DNA from: Prorocentrum cordatum
Taxonomy: Eukaryota; Sar; Dinophyceae; Prorocentrales; Prorocentraceae
Assembly (NCBI GenBank): GCA_963575745.1
Contig: CAUYUJ010019366.1
Coordinates: forward strand, 104,501 to 168,500
DNA length: 64,000 nt
Direction: 5' to 3'
Both the position numbers and the translations under genes were made by a program. Of this stretch, positions 62,731-64,000 are shown piece after piece. The notes beneath the pieces were generated by a model that was not told where the DNA came from, ran no database searches, and worked only from the letters and a program-made list of their open reading frames with translations. Position 1 is the stretch's first letter. Each line of letters begins with the position of its first letter.

Positions 62731-62898
62731 ACTCTATTATATGGTTTGTTTTCGATGTCGCTACTTCTATAGGGGGCCACATGCGAACCCTACCCCTACC
62801 CCTACCCCTCCCCCTCAGAAATCGTGGGGGGTAGGGGTAGGGTTCGCATGTGGCCCCCTAACTCTATTATATGGTTTGTTTTCGATGTCGCTACTTCT
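62731..62898. mobile_element. perfect foldback flanked by a 38-bp direct repeat
   Basis: ACTCTATTATATGGTTTGTT plus the following 18 bases occur identically at 62731-62768 and 62861-62898. Between them, TAGGGGGCCACATGCGAACC and on forms a 33-bp arm whose perfect reverse complement ends at 62860. The loop includes CTCAGAAATCG. Confidence 0.85.
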
Positions 62899-62899
62899 G

Positions 62900-63070
62900 G
62901 CTCCAGGTGCGCAAGCGGGCTGGCAGGCACGCGCGGGAGGCCCACGGGGGGCGCGCGGCCAGGGCGAGCCACCCAAGCGCACCTGCAGCGAAGGCGCCAC
63001 CGGGAAGCCGACCGTGAGAGCCCTCGGGACACGCCCGGCCAGAGAAAAACGTGAACGTGCTCCTCTGTCT

Positions 63071-63103
<33 letters not shown>

Positions 63104-63394
63104 TCGTCGTCGTGATCGTCTTCAGTCTCGCCGCCTCCGCTTGCATATCGCCTTCGCTCTCGTCGCCGCCGCTCCCCTGCGCTCGTGGCGCCCGCCCGCG
63201 TCCTTGGACAGGTCCAGGTCGCCCTTGTCGACGACCCCGGTCCTCTGGGGCTGCGCGGGTCGCGGGGCCCGCGCGCCCTCCTGCCGCAGACATCCGGCGG
63301 GCCGACGTCGCATCGAGAGACGTCCTGGGCCCGCACTGCTGCAGAGCATGTCATGATCCCGCCTGCCCCGGTGCCCTGGCCGCCTCCCAACTCT
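62900..63394. other. GC-rich stretch without a confident gene
   Basis: Contains a (CTCGTC)n run at 63062-63115. Overlapping Arg/Ala frames only. Confidence 0.5.
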
Positions 63395-63563
63395 GGGCAT
63401 CGCTCGGACGTTCACTCCCCTGTGCCTCTTCCCGTTTCGTGCCTTCTTTTCTCGCCGAATGATCAAGGTTGTTTCGTGCGTGCTTCTTTCGCCAGACGAT
63501 CGAAAGGATGCTCCTCGCAGGTCCTCGCCGAAGGGAACACGCACACGCCCGAGCGATGCCAAG
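63395..63563 (+). repeat. foldback repeat family VII, copy 2
   Basis: GGGCATCGCTCGGACGTTCA at the left and CGCCCGAGCGATGCCAAGG at the right, inverted to each other; GGATGCTCCTCGCAGGTCCT is shared with copy 1. Confidence 0.65.
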
Positions 63564-63803
63564 GCCCCGATGCCCATGCCGCTCCTCGACCGGAGTGGGC
63601 CCCCCCCCCGCCCGGGGGCCCGCGCCCTGCCTCTCGTCAGGGGAGGTCTGGAGCCTCGAGCTGGGCTGTTGCCCCCGCAGCCTACAGCAACAGCCACAAC
63701 CACCGCTCCAATACTGCTCGCTCTTATCTGCTCGCGCGTCACTCAACACGTGCATCCACCGGGTCGGGCGACGGGGGGGGATAGCAGAGGGGGGGGGGGT
63801 TGA

Positions 63804-63945
63804 GAACCAGCTCACGCAGCTGACTTGTCCGGCGCCTCCCGTCGCCGCAGGCGGCCGTGCATCGAGGAATGGGCCCCTCGGTGAGGCCGAATCCAGCTGC
63901 CTGCAGCAGATTTCGTACCCCCCCTTTCCCAATCTCCCCCTTTCG
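63804..63945 (+). repeat. dispersed repeat Q, copy 4
   Basis: GAACCAGCTCACGCAGCTGA, GGCGGCCGTGCATCGAGGAA and CCAGCTGCCTGCAGCAGATT. It shares the C-rich end and CGTCCGGCCCGA with copy 3. Confidence 0.72.
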
Positions 63946-64000
63946 TCCGGCCCGAATCTATCCAGGAACCTCGATGCACGCCCTCTTCATCCTCGATCGC

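Noticed and set aside
62770-62845. CCCTACCCCTACCCC as a telomere or interstitial telomeric repeat
   Set aside because: The unit is not TTTAGGG/CCCTAAA and it forms the arms of a perfect inverted repeat, which fits a foldback element better.

Overview
This window looks like nuclear DNA of a dinoflagellate, probably a large-genome free-living species. Four things point there: relics of the dinoflagellate trans-spliced leader (SL) written into genomic DNA; dinoflagellate-style Ty1/copia and LINE polyproteins; very high GC with kilobase-scale trinucleotide and tetranucleotide arrays; and introns that coincide with short inverted-repeat elements (introners) and often lack GT donors. I see no rRNA, tRNA, CRISPR array, bacterial operon or virus.

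Layout. 1-3.2 kb is a frameshifted Ty1/copia relic on the minus strand, cut by the window edge. 6.6-9.9 kb holds the best host gene, G1 (minus strand, multi-pass membrane N-terminal part). At least four of its introns are or contain foldback elements of four different families, and removing each restores one reading frame. 10-26 kb is mostly repeats: degenerate CCAAGAGG-type arrays, about 1.1 kb of (CTA)n, (CATA)n and (CAGA)n arrays, a C-rich minisatellite block flanked by inverted repeats, a LINE fragment and a few exon-like scraps. 26.5-47 kb is a retrotransposon nest. It contains a LINE ORF1 (D, plus strand), a nearly complete 6.5-kb LINE (A, minus strand) with 17-bp target duplications and a 5' end that is exactly an SL, an older LINE (B, minus strand) into whose 3' end A inserted, and a decayed LINE (C, plus strand). 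47-64 kb is repeat-rich. It contains three very small in-phase exons (G2, minus strand) that together encode an EF-hand-like C terminus like those of voltage-gated cation channels, spread over about 9.7 kb.

How it fits together. The LINE transcripts are evidently SL trans-spliced and copied back with the SL attached. Three SL relics are followed by the same small 5' leader module: a hairpin, then a conserved GC palindrome. Separately, short non-autonomous elements are dispersed through the window: a palindromic introner-like family, an hAT-like MITE with 8-bp duplications, a ~165-bp family and several others. At least four families have become introns in G1. All gene models come from reading the sequence; no database search or transcript data were used.
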